Assembly (NCBI GenBank): GCA_937871985.1
Contig: CALMPB010000349.1
Span: 1-45,188 of the forward strand
Reading direction: 5' to 3'
Length of the DNA stretch: 45,188 bases
From: an uncultured Burkholderiaceae bacterium
GTDB lineage: Bacteria; Pseudomonadota; Gammaproteobacteria; Burkholderiales; Burkholderiaceae
Shown: positions 24,707 through 32,730 of the stretch, piece after piece
How positions within the stretch are numbered: the first letter of the stretch is position 1
How the letters are laid out: the number at the start of each line of letters is the position of its first letter
The notes under the pieces: model-generated
Told to the model about the DNA's origin: nothing
Seen by the model: only the letters and a program-made list of their open reading frames with translations
Databases searched by the model: none
Translations under genes and position numbers: made by a program

Positions 24707-25566
24707 AAAAGGCAGTATCCGTTAATGAGCTGGCGGATGCGCTTGAGTTGGCTCCTTTGGCTGAAGATACTTTGATATCTTTCGTCGCGCCGGTGACCGA
24801 GGCGGAGGCGGGTACACTCTGTTTCGCAAAAAATGAACTATGGAGCCAAAAGGTCCTGCCCGGCGCTGTTGCCCTGGTGGCGCCGGAGCATGCCGCCAAT
24901 TGCCAAGGATATGCGCTAGTTTCACCATCCCCCCGATTGGACTTTGCTCGTGCATTAATGTATCTGGAAAAGGAGGCTGGATTTGTCTGGTCGGAGGACG
25001 ATCCACGGGTTCATCCTACGGCGACGTTGGGGCAAAACGTAGTCCTCGGGAAGGGTGTGGTGATCGGAGAGTATGCCACGATCATGCATAATGTTGTAAT
25101 ACAAGATGAGGTCACAATCGGGGCGCGTACGATCGTTAAGTCTTGTGCAGTAATCGGTGAGGATGGGTTTGGCTTTGAGCGTGGGGACGACGGTCGTGCG
25201 ATACGGCTTCCCCACCTTGGGCGTGTTGTTATCGGTGATGACGTCGAGATTGGGTCGTTGACGACGGTCTGTCGAGGAACTCTCGGTGATACGATTATTA
25301 GAGATGGTGCAAAAATTGACGATCACGTCCATATAGCCCACAACGTCGACGTGGGCGAAGATGCATTTGTAATCGCATGTGCCGAGATAAGCGGTGGTGT
25401 AAAGATAGGACGTCAGGCGTGGGTTGCTCCAAATGCTTCTGTACTAAACCAATTGAAGATTGGTGAGAAATCTATTGTTGGTTTAGGGGCGGTGGTTGTT
25501 CGTAATGTGGATAATTGCAGCATCGTGGCCGGTAATCCGGCCAAGCACATCCGGTCAGTGGACTGA
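24691..25566 (+). CDS. LpxD-like left-handed beta-helix N-acyltransferase
   Basis: A 291-residue protein with the LpxD layout. An N-terminal nucleotide-binding-type domain (about residues 1-95, including GTLCFAKNELW) is followed by hexapeptide repeats from VHPTATLGQNVVLGKGVV to the end. The IAHNVDVGED segment (His217) corresponds to the LpxD catalytic histidine, and GEDGFGFE is also typical. It is shorter than lipid A LpxD (about 340) and lies in a glycan operon, so it probably N-acylates an O-antigen amino sugar exposed by the overlapping PIG-L deacetylase. The acyl donor is unknown. Confidence 0.8.
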   Translation: MGRAIKKAVSVNELADALELAPLAEDTLISFVAPVTEAEAGTLCFAKNELWSQKVLPGAVALVAPEHAANCQGYALVSPSPRLDFARALMYLEKEAGFVWSEDDPRVHPTATLGQNVVLGKGVVIGEYATIMHNVVIQDEVTIGARTIVKSCAVIGEDGFGFERGDDGRAIRLPHLGRVVIGDDVEIGSLTTVCRGTLGDTIIRDGAKIDDHVHIAHNVDVGEDAFVIACAEISGGVKIGRQAWVAPNASVLNQLKIGEKSIVGLGAVVVRNVDNCSIVAGNPAKHIRSVD

Positions 25567-25575
25567 CAAATGACA

Positions 25576-25605
25576 AGCTACATCACATATGGATGTGATG
25601 TAGCT
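25576..25605. terminator. Perfect 13-bp hairpin between convergent operons
   Basis: AGCTACATCACAT (25576-25588) pairs exactly with ATGTGATGTAGCT (25593-25605) around a four-base loop. It begins nine bases after the acyltransferase stop and also contains the final codons and TGA of the facing amidotransferase gene. No long T-run flanks it on either side, so bidirectional termination is probable but may be partly Rho-assisted. Confidence 0.6.
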
Positions 25606-27478
25606 GAGTCCAACGCACAAAATTGATCCATCGCCAGATTTGCCAGCTGAAAGGTCGTCGCCGCTTAATAACTTGGTTGAAATTATCAATAAGTTCATCT
25701 GATTTTAGTATTGGGTGGCCATCTAATGGTTCCAGCCATTGTCTAACTTGAGGGGCCAAGTGATGTAGCCATTCCAATTCTGGAGTTTCGAAGCCGATTT
25801 TGTCCTTCCGTTGCAATATTGCCTCGGGGACAATTCCTCGCATTGCTGCGCGGAAGATGTGCTTTGTCTGACCTTCAGCAGATATTAAATAGTGCTCTGG
25901 CAGGCCTAAGAGAAAATTAGCAAGATCGGGAGTCAGGAAAGGTACTCTGCTCTCAATTGAGAAACGCATGGAATTCCGATCGCCGTGACGCAGCAACCAA
26001 CCTAGTCCACGTTGCGTCAGGGAAATAGCCAGTTCTTCAACGACGCGCCTGCCTCTGGCCGAAGTAAGTCGTTTTGCCCGTGGGTAATTTAACTCGACTC
26101 CGTGCTCTCGAAGTGCGACCACGTTTATCCATGCGGGACCGGGATTTCTTCCAGACAGCCTACGCATTGTCTGATACAGATTATCCCCGACAGCTACTCC
26201 AGTCGCTTCTTGAATAGTCCTCAATGCTGTTCTACCTGGCCAATTACGTTGATTGCGGAGGTGTCGGAGGGCTGATGAAATTTGTTTTCTCTCCAACAAG
26301 CTGAGCAAACGCTGGCCTGGGTAACCGTCATATCCAGCCAGAAGTTCATCCGCTCCTTGGCCTTCCAGCATTACGGACAATCCTTGTTCGCGTGCCATTC
26401 GGAAGACACAGTACTGCGCATAGATGCTGGTACTCCCGAACGGCTCGCCCTGCGCAACGATGACGTCGTCTATATCTCGAGCCAAATCGTAGGCGGTTGG
26501 TGAGATTTTGTATGAAGTGGCATTGGTGTATCGATTAACGAGATCCAGCCAAGGCTCCTCCGATCTGGAAGAATTGCTGGATATGAAGCTGAAAGTCTTG
26601 AGTTCGGTGTCTGGAGAAACATGACGGATAGCACAAACTATTGCTGACGAATCAATGCCGCCGGATAGTGCTGCTCCAAGAGGTACATCACTACGCAAAT
26701 GCAAGCGTACATTTTCTAGAAAACGCGCTCGCAGTTCTTCCGCTGCATCTTGAAATGAAATGGTCGGCGTGCGTTCATCTATTTCTGGACGCCACCATGC
26801 CAGGGGACCTGCCGTCATGCCGCTCGGCAGTGAGAACTCAATGAAATGGGATGGTGGAAGATTATTAATTCCGTCAATGAATGTGCGATCTGTATGGTCG
26901 TAGTGACCATGCACCAGATAATCGTATGCAGATTGCCAGTCAAGACATGGTTCGTTTCCGGATAGAGATTGGAGTGCGGAGAGTTCGGAACCGAAGACAA
27001 GGCTATTTCCCGTGCTTCGATAATACAGGGGCTTTATGCCGAAAGCATCTCGCGCGAGGGTAATAGTCTTCTTCCGTCGATCCAGCATTGCGAACGCGAA
27101 CATGCCAATAAATCGAGATAGCGAACTGATACCCCACTGTTGCCAGGCTGTTAAAAGTACTTCGGTGTCGCTGTCAGTGTGAAAGAAATACCCGAATGTA
27201 CGAAGTTCCTCACGCAGTTCTCTATAGTTATATATCTCACCGTTGAAGACCACAGTGAGGTAATCCGCACCCAGATGCATTGGCTGATGGCCACCTGCGG
27301 TGAGATCAATGATCGAAAGTCGAGTCTGTCCTAGCGCAACATGTGCCCCAAGGACACTGTAATGTTCCACTCCGTGATCGTTTGGCCCTCTGTGCCTTAG
27401 TTTTTTTAGACCAGAATCTAGCGCCCGATCTAGATGATTCGGTGCTTGAGCCCACCAACCACCTAGGATGCCACACAT
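25583..27478 (-). CDS. Second asparagine synthetase-like amidotransferase
   Basis: A 631-residue AsnB-family protein starting MCGILGGWW, with Cys2 as glutaminase nucleophile, VFNGEIYNYRELREEL and the SGGIDSSAIVCAI PPi loop in the synthetase domain. GQGADELLAGYDGYPG is the second synthetase motif. It resembles the 22203 gene in layout but differs throughout, so the two are not a recent duplication. It is the most distal gene of the wlb operon and likely modifies a uronic acid of the band-A or O-chain sugars (amide formation, or hydrolysis as proposed for WbmE). The ATG at 27478 is chosen so that Cys is residue 2. Its stop lies inside a hairpin. Confidence 0.85.
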   Translation of the reverse strand: MCGILGGWWAQAPNHLDRALDSGLKKLRHRGPNDHGVEHYSVLGAHVALGQTRLSIIDLTAGGHQPMHLGADYLTVVFNGEIYNYRELREELRTFGYFFHTDSDTEVLLTAWQQWGISSLSRFIGMFAFAMLDRRKKTITLARDAFGIKPLYYRSTGNSLVFGSELSALQSLSGNEPCLDWQSAYDYLVHGHYDHTDRTFIDGINNLPPSHFIEFSLPSGMTAGPLAWWRPEIDERTPTISFQDAAEELRARFLENVRLHLRSDVPLGAALSGGIDSSAIVCAIRHVSPDTELKTFSFISSNSSRSEEPWLDLVNRYTNATSYKISPTAYDLARDIDDVIVAQGEPFGSTSIYAQYCVFRMAREQGLSVMLEGQGADELLAGYDGYPGQRLLSLLERKQISSALRHLRNQRNWPGRTALRTIQEATGVAVGDNLYQTMRRLSGRNPGPAWINVVALREHGVELNYPRAKRLTSARGRRVVEELAISLTQRGLGWLLRHGDRNSMRFSIESRVPFLTPDLANFLLGLPEHYLISAEGQTKHIFRAAMRGIVPEAILQRKDKIGFETPELEWLHHLAPQVRQWLEPLDGHPILKSDELIDNFNQVIKRRRPFSWQIWRWINFVRWTQLHHIHM

Positions 27479-27499
27479 GCTCTCACTCTCCAATTTAGT

Positions 27500-28624
27500 T
27501 CAGATCGCAGTGATCTTTCGGTAGGCACCCAGAAGCTTGCGCTCCTCATTATGCCAATTATAGATATTAGCCGTCGCCGCTATTCCTGCGGCACTCATTG
27601 CTTCAAGGTCGGACGGGGAAGAGAGCAGAGATAAAATAGAATCCGCAATCGCTTGAATGTCCAATGGATCGACGCAACGCCCCGCCCCGCTTTCATTCAA
27701 TATGTCTCTCCACAAAGGAAAGTCCGACGCAAGAATGGGCAGGCCTGCCGCCATGTATTCGAACATTTTGACGGGCAATGCGTCGAGGTAGTTGGGAGCG
27801 GGGTGCAAAAGCACGAGTCCTAGATTTGATTCGGCTAACAAGTTCTTGATGCCATCTCTGTCAAGGACCCCGCGATAATCTACTTGGGTCCATCCTGGCA
27901 TTGCCATGAGGGTTGCATGTAGTTCTGGGCTTTCCATCGGTCCGGCCAAGACTAACTGCATATCGGCAAGTGCTATTGCTTCAAGCATTTCAACGGCACC
28001 TCGCATCCTGGTGATGCCGCCGATATAACAGATCTTGTTGAGTGAAGATTTTTCGTGGCTGCGCTGAGGAGCGTGTGAATAGGGATTCGCCAATTCGCCA
28101 GGGATGGGGTAATTGTTGATCGCCACACTATTGATTCCGATTGCCGCATAACGTTCGGCGATATGGGGAGTCGCACAAATAACTACGGCGCAGCGTCGCG
28201 CTACAAAATTCTCCAACTTTTCGAATGGCCAGGCGATTACCTTCCGAATCCACGGCTTGATCCAAGGTTTGCCAAGAATCTGTCTAGGCACATCTTCATG
28301 CGCGTCGTAGATGACGGTGCGCCCCATATATTTGAGTACAAGGGCCACAGGGAGTAGTTCTGGATCATGAATGTGGACGATGTGTGCGTCCGTTTTACGG
28401 ACGGCATTCCAAACGGCCCAAGTCTTGCCAAACATACGATTGATTCTGCCGCGATGGCGGCCGACGTCGATGATCGACACTCCTTCGTGGTGTGAGTTAC
28501 CCGCGCCATCGGCGACATAGAGATCTACGCTATAGCCGGCCTTGGCAAGGCTACAGCATTCCTTATGGAATATCCTGACGTCGAAGCGCGGATGCGCCGT
28601 GGTGAGATGCGCGACTCGTGCCAT
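27500..28624 (-). CDS. GT4-family glycosyltransferase
   Basis: A 374-residue GT-B enzyme. The N-domain holds HPRFDVRIFHKECCSLAKAGY, VHIHDPELLPVALVLK and VIYDAHEDVP. The C-domain holds CYIGGITRMRG and LPVKMFEYMAAGLPILASDFP, with the GT4 glutamate motif. It likely transfers a hexose or amino sugar in the cytoplasm. Its ATG overlaps the wlbL stop by one base (TAATG on the reverse strand), so it is an extension of the wlb operon; base composition is somewhat lower than the wlb core. The IHDPELL and YDAHE motifs also resemble the other GT4 at 20737. Confidence 0.85.
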   Translation of the reverse strand: MARVAHLTTAHPRFDVRIFHKECCSLAKAGYSVDLYVADGAGNSHHEGVSIIDVGRHRGRINRMFGKTWAVWNAVRKTDAHIVHIHDPELLPVALVLKYMGRTVIYDAHEDVPRQILGKPWIKPWIRKVIAWPFEKLENFVARRCAVVICATPHIAERYAAIGINSVAINNYPIPGELANPYSHAPQRSHEKSSLNKICYIGGITRMRGAVEMLEAIALADMQLVLAGPMESPELHATLMAMPGWTQVDYRGVLDRDGIKNLLAESNLGLVLLHPAPNYLDALPVKMFEYMAAGLPILASDFPLWRDILNESGAGRCVDPLDIQAIADSILSLLSSPSDLEAMSAAGIAATANIYNWHNEERKLLGAYRKITAI

Positions 28625-30528
28625 TATTGCGAAGCGTTGGCGAAGCAGCGAGACGTCGAGTCTTCCACTTTTGGGTTGAACTCGGCGACCAGCGTCTTCA
28701 AGGTTGCCACAATTTCCTCCCGATCCCAGGATGCCAACGATTGCTCCATACGATCCAACCCGGCTTTCAGTTGTTCGTACGGGAGATCGTCTTCACGGGC
28801 TTGCATGATGCGGGGGTGCAGAGTGGATCTGACATCTCCCCCGATCAGGAGTTCTTCATAAAGCTTCTCGCCAGGGCGCAGCCCCACCACGCGCAGTTCG
28901 ATATCGCCATCCGGATCCGACGCGTCACGCACGGTTAGACCGCACAGTCTTACCATGCGTTCGGCGAGGTCGCGGATGCGCACTGGTTCACCCATGTCAA
29001 GAACAAATACCGATCCCGATTCTCCCATGGCTCCCGCCTGGAGCACGAGCTGCGCGGCTTCTGGAATGGTCATGAAATAGCGGGTTATGTCTTCGTGTGT
29101 CAACGTAACCGGACCGCCCGCCAAGATCTGTCGATGGAACAGCGGCACCACGCTGCCGGAACTGCCCAGCACGTTGCCGAAACGAACCATGGAAAAACGC
29201 GTCGCGTTCTGGCGTTGGGACAGCGATTGAAGAATCAGTTCCGCCAGACGCTTGGATGCGCCCATGACGTTGGTGGGACGGACGGCCTTGTCCGTCGAGA
29301 TGAGCACGAAATCGCTGACCTTTGCGGCGATGGCCGCCTGCGCCAGCGCCTGGGTGCCCAAGGCGTTGGTGGCGACGCCCTCCGAGACGTTTTGTTCCAC
29401 CATGGGCACATGCTTGTAGGCGGCGGCGTGGTAGATGGTCTGGATCTGGAACTGCTCGATGCGATGCCGGCTGTGGGCGTAGTCACGCACCGAGCCCAGT
29501 ACGGCTATCAACTCGATAGGGCGCTGTCCGATCAGTTGAGTCAGTTCCTGTTCGATCACATAGAGCGCCGGCTCCGACATCTCGTACAGGACCAGCCGCG
29601 TTGGATTCAGGGCAATGATCTGGCGACAGAGTTCTGACCCTATCGAACCGCCGGCGCCGGTCACCATCACGTTGCGTCCATTGACGCAGCGGCCCAGCAG
29701 CTCCGGGATGGGCGCGACTGGGTCGCGCCCGAGCAGGTCCTCCACCCGCACATCGCGCAGGCGCAGGCCGTTGGAATCGACCAGTTCGCGCAAACTGGGC
29801 ACCAGCCGGATGCGCAGCCGGTACTGTTCGGCGGAATCGACGATTTCGCGCAGGCGCGTCCGGCCAGCGGTTGGCATTGCCAGCAGCAGTTGGCGCACGC
29901 CATGGCGTTTGACCAGGTTAGGCAGGTGTTCGGGCGGATGGATGCGCAGCCCGGCGATCATCAAGCCATGCTTGCGGCGGTCGTCATCCAGCATGGCGAC
30001 TGGCTGGTAATGCGGGCCGGCACGCAACGCTGTGGCCAGTTGTGAGCCGGCACCGCCGGCACCGTAGATGATGACGGGGATACGCAGGTCGCCGACATCT
30101 TTGGTGTCCGTGAACAGTGCGCGTCGCGCGACCCAGCGCGTGCCCACCAGGCCGGCGATCGCGAGTGAGCCATAGATGACCAGCACAGCCCGTGATAGTC
30201 CGACCAATTGGAGGAAGGTGTTAGCCGCGGTGACCACCATGACCGAGACAGCCACGCCGCCGGTGATGCCCAGGATCACCCGTTCGTTCATGTAGCGCAG
30301 GATGTAGTTGTAGACCCGGAATCCCGCCATCGCGAGGACGCCGCCCGCACAGGCCACGAGAGAAAGAGCGAAATAGGAGTTATTCAGGAAGAACAACTCG
30401 AAGCGTAGCCACAGCGCCAGGTAGAACGACACCAATAGAATGACCGCGTCAAGCAGAATGGCGAGAGCTTGCTTGGCGGGGCGCGGCAAATCTACAAAAA
30501 GACGCCGGATGGCTAGGGGAAGGATCAT
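28624..30528 (-). CDS. wlbL: Nucleotide-sugar 4,6-dehydratase, membrane-anchored (WlbL/WbpM family)
   Basis: A 634-residue WbpM-type protein. Four N-terminal membrane helices (residues about 20-150) are followed by a CoA-binding-like Rossmann domain (VIIYGAGGAGSQL) and the catalytic SDR domain (NVMVTGAGGSIGSELCRQI). The active-site tyrosine is replaced by Met422 with Lys426 (TNVMGASK), as in the WbpM/FlaA1 class. It dehydrates UDP-GlcNAc to a 4-keto-6-deoxy sugar, feeding the WlbF aminotransferase. In B. pertussis this is the last gene of the wlb locus; here two more genes follow. It starts 92 bases after wlbJ. Confidence 0.92.
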   Translation of the reverse strand: MILPLAIRRLFVDLPRPAKQALAILLDAVILLVSFYLALWLRFELFFLNNSYFALSLVACAGGVLAMAGFRVYNYILRYMNERVILGITGGVAVSVMVVTAANTFLQLVGLSRAVLVIYGSLAIAGLVGTRWVARRALFTDTKDVGDLRIPVIIYGAGGAGSQLATALRAGPHYQPVAMLDDDRRKHGLMIAGLRIHPPEHLPNLVKRHGVRQLLLAMPTAGRTRLREIVDSAEQYRLRIRLVPSLRELVDSNGLRLRDVRVEDLLGRDPVAPIPELLGRCVNGRNVMVTGAGGSIGSELCRQIIALNPTRLVLYEMSEPALYVIEQELTQLIGQRPIELIAVLGSVRDYAHSRHRIEQFQIQTIYHAAAYKHVPMVEQNVSEGVATNALGTQALAQAAIAAKVSDFVLISTDKAVRPTNVMGASKRLAELILQSLSQRQNATRFSMVRFGNVLGSSGSVVPLFHRQILAGGPVTLTHEDITRYFMTIPEAAQLVLQAGAMGESGSVFVLDMGEPVRIRDLAERMVRLCGLTVRDASDPDGDIELRVVGLRPGEKLYEELLIGGDVRSTLHPRIMQAREDDLPYEQLKAGLDRMEQSLASWDREEIVATLKTLVAEFNPKVEDSTSRCFANASQ

Positions 30529-30620
30529 GGGGCGTCGGTATATGCCTTGTTATATATATGTGAAATTTTACAGGCGTTGGGGTCCATTGCAGATTATCTA
30601 GGCAAATCGGTGGCGAGGTG

Positions 30621-32042
30621 TCAGGGGGTTCGCCCAACGCGGGGCCAGAGGGGGGCGCCACGTGGTGGCACGTTTGCCGCCAGCACACCCAGCAACAGCC
30701 AGAAAGGTTGGAAATAGACCATCGAGCTGGGGGCGACCCCGGCGATGGTGGCAACCAACAGGCTGACCCGGCCCCGCCAGTCCAGCCGCCACATTAGCCA
30801 GCCGAGTAGCGCAAACCATAGCAAGCCGACGTGGAAGGCCATCTCCAGCCAGAAAAAGTGGGGAGAGGCCCACGGTGCCTTGTTGCCCGGCCAGATCAGA
30901 TTCAGTTGTCCGGCACCCAGGCCAGTGATCCATTGCCACCAGGGCATTGTGCGCCATTCCTGAAGCATGTCCATGGTGAGTCGGGTCCGGAAGGCGGTCG
31001 ATTCATCTCCGTCGCGGGCTCGGATGCGCACATGCGCGGCAGGGGCGTGCGGCGGTTGCGGGGCGACTTCCGGGCCAACGGCCGCCGGGGCGGGTACAAC
31101 GGACGGTGTCGCAGCGTTGCCGGCTGCTGGCGGCGCAGCGGCGGAGGGCATGGCGATGGTCGGTGGGGCGGTCGGCCTGGCCGCAATGGGGCCCGCTGCC
31201 TGCGCCGCGACCGCCCCAGGGGCATTGGTATTAGTCGGCGGTGACCCGGCTGCAGGGGAGATCTGGGTGGTGGAGGTCGGCTGGATGCGGGGAAGGGATA
31301 TCAGGTGCAGCGGTTCGGTCTGCAGTGAAATGGCAGCGATGGTTGCGATGGCCCACACTGCCAACATCTTCAGGCGCTCGCGCAGTTTCTCGCCTTCCAC
31401 GAACCAGATCAGATAAGCCAGGCCCAGCACCAGCGTGGCGGCCAGATCGGCTCGCCGGTTGAGTAGCAGGGCATAGAACCAACAGGCTCCAAACAGCGGT
31501 AAGGACAGACGCCGGCGGCAAAGCAGCCAGATCAGGTTGACGAACACCAACACGGTGGCCATGTCATTGATGTTGTCCCAGACCCCGCCGGTCAGCAGGT
31601 AGCGTGGACGGAACCGCTGCGCCTGCGTCCAGGTGTCGAATATGGGGAAATAGGCAGTGATGAGCCAATAGGCCAGCAACCACGGCAGCAGGAACAGAAA
31701 GGGCCTTTGCCGTCGTACGAGGGTTTCGCCCAGCAATGCGGAAAGCGCCCCTATCAAGAGATACGTGGCATAGCGGGCGTAGCGGTCCGGCGCTTCGATC
31801 CACAGGGTTTGGATCGCGAGCAGCAGGACGAGAAGCATCAGGGGCAGCCTCAGGCGGCTGTTCCATGCGGCCGCGCGCCAGGCGGGGCTGACTGCCAGCG
31901 CCACGACAAATAGCGCCAGACCCCAGTGGAAGGGCCGTAAGGGATAGGGCAGGTAGATCGAAGATCCGCCCAGGCAGAGTGCCAATCCTGCCACTGCCAG
32001 CCAGTCCGCAGGGGAGCGAATGGTCGCTTCAGCCGAGCGCAT
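30621..32042 (-). CDS. wlbJ: Polytopic WaaL/Wzy-like membrane protein
   Basis: A 473-residue protein with about ten helices, in the position of wlbJ. WDNINDMATVLVFVNLIWLL and the large loop ending in TRLTMDMLQEWRTMPWWQWITGLGAGQLN resemble the Wzy_C/O-antigen ligase architecture (helices, big periplasmic loop, GxGxG-like tail). An alanine/proline-rich insert of about 80 residues (roughly 251-334) occupies that loop. Joining a lipid-linked trisaccharide to lipid A-core is the likely role. It overlaps wlbI by 14 bases. The downstream gap to wlbL shows no clear gene. Confidence 0.7.
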   Translation of the reverse strand: MRSAEATIRSPADWLAVAGLALCLGGSSIYLPYPLRPFHWGLALFVVALAVSPAWRAAAWNSRLRLPLMLLVLLLAIQTLWIEAPDRYARYATYLLIGALSALLGETLVRRQRPFLFLLPWLLAYWLITAYFPIFDTWTQAQRFRPRYLLTGGVWDNINDMATVLVFVNLIWLLCRRRLSLPLFGACWFYALLLNRRADLAATLVLGLAYLIWFVEGEKLRERLKMLAVWAIATIAAISLQTEPLHLISLPRIQPTSTTQISPAAGSPPTNTNAPGAVAAQAAGPIAARPTAPPTIAMPSAAAPPAAGNAATPSVVPAPAAVGPEVAPQPPHAPAAHVRIRARDGDESTAFRTRLTMDMLQEWRTMPWWQWITGLGAGQLNLIWPGNKAPWASPHFFWLEMAFHVGLLWFALLGWLMWRLDWRGRVSLLVATIAGVAPSSMVYFQPFWLLLGVLAANVPPRGAPLWPRVGRTP

Positions 32043-32730
32043 TGCCCAGGTTCCAGAACAGCAACGGCGCGAGCAGGCCTACGGCGATCAGGCGCCCTGT
32101 CAGCATGGCCTGCACCGCATGGTAGACATCGTGGGTGGGGTGGTCGTCGACGATTGTGGCGATGCGAGGTTCGAGCACGAACGTAAGCAGTACAGTGGCG
32201 AAACCATTGACGATGCCGGACAGCTGCGAGATGGTGCTGCGGTAGTCATGGAAGACCAGCGCAAAGTAGTAGGAGACCAGCACGCCCAGTGCATAGCAGA
32301 GGAACACGGCCGCGGCCAGGGCGATGATGCGCGGCCTCGGAAAGGAGGAATGGACTTCCAGTTGCGTGCGCACGTCGGCGGAGCGCAGCTTCGGCTTGCC
32401 GGAGCGCCGCTGGATGAAGTTCGCCAGCAGGGTGATCCAGTGGAACCGGACGAAGAATGCCAGCAGCGACAGCAGCGTGGCTCCCAGCAGCGCGCACAAA
32501 CCCATCTTCTGGTAAGTGCTGACGGGTATCTGCCTGTCGATCAGAAATCCCAGCAGTGGCATCAGCGCCAGATAGAAGAACCGCGTGATCGTCGTCGTGG
32601 CATTTTGTACGGCATAGCCGGTGACAGGGCGGCCGGCGATCCGGCCGGCGATCCGGGCGTAATAGCTGAGATACTCGAGCAGGTGGATGGTCGAGAAACT
32701 CAGGACGACTAGAACGATCAGCAAGGTCAT
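32029..32730 (-). CDS. wlbI: Amj-like (DUF2837) membrane protein, putative lipid-linked sugar flippase
   Basis: A 233-residue protein with six predicted helices, in the wlbI position. The N-terminal TIHLLEYLSYYARIAG, the NATTTITRF helix and the MPLLGFLID loop match the pattern I associate with the DUF2837 family of B. subtilis Amj, an alternative lipid II flippase. It is flanked by glycosyltransferase wlbH (4-base overlap) and ligase-like wlbJ (14-base overlap), which fits transport of an undecaprenyl-diphosphate-linked band-A trisaccharide. A 12-base tandem duplication adds four residues to the first loop. Family match is by eye. Confidence 0.65.
   Translation of the reverse strand: MTLLIVLVVLSFSTIHLLEYLSYYARIAGRIAGRPVTGYAVQNATTTITRFFYLALMPLLGFLIDRQIPVSTYQKMGLCALLGATLLSLLAFFVRFHWITLLANFIQRRSGKPKLRSADVRTQLEVHSSFPRPRIIALAAAVFLCYALGVLVSYYFALVFHDYRSTISQLSGIVNGFATVLLTFVLEPRIATIVDDHPTHDVYHAVQAMLTGRLIAVGLLAPLLFWNLGNALG
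32630..32653. repeat. 12-bp tandem duplication inside wlbI
   Basis: CGGCCGGCGATC occurs twice in perfect tandem (32630-32641, 32642-32653), and a partial third copy starts CGG. It is in frame and encodes the doubled RIAG of ARIAGRIAGRP. It looks like a slippage product in the first cytoplasmic or periplasmic loop. Confidence 0.8.
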
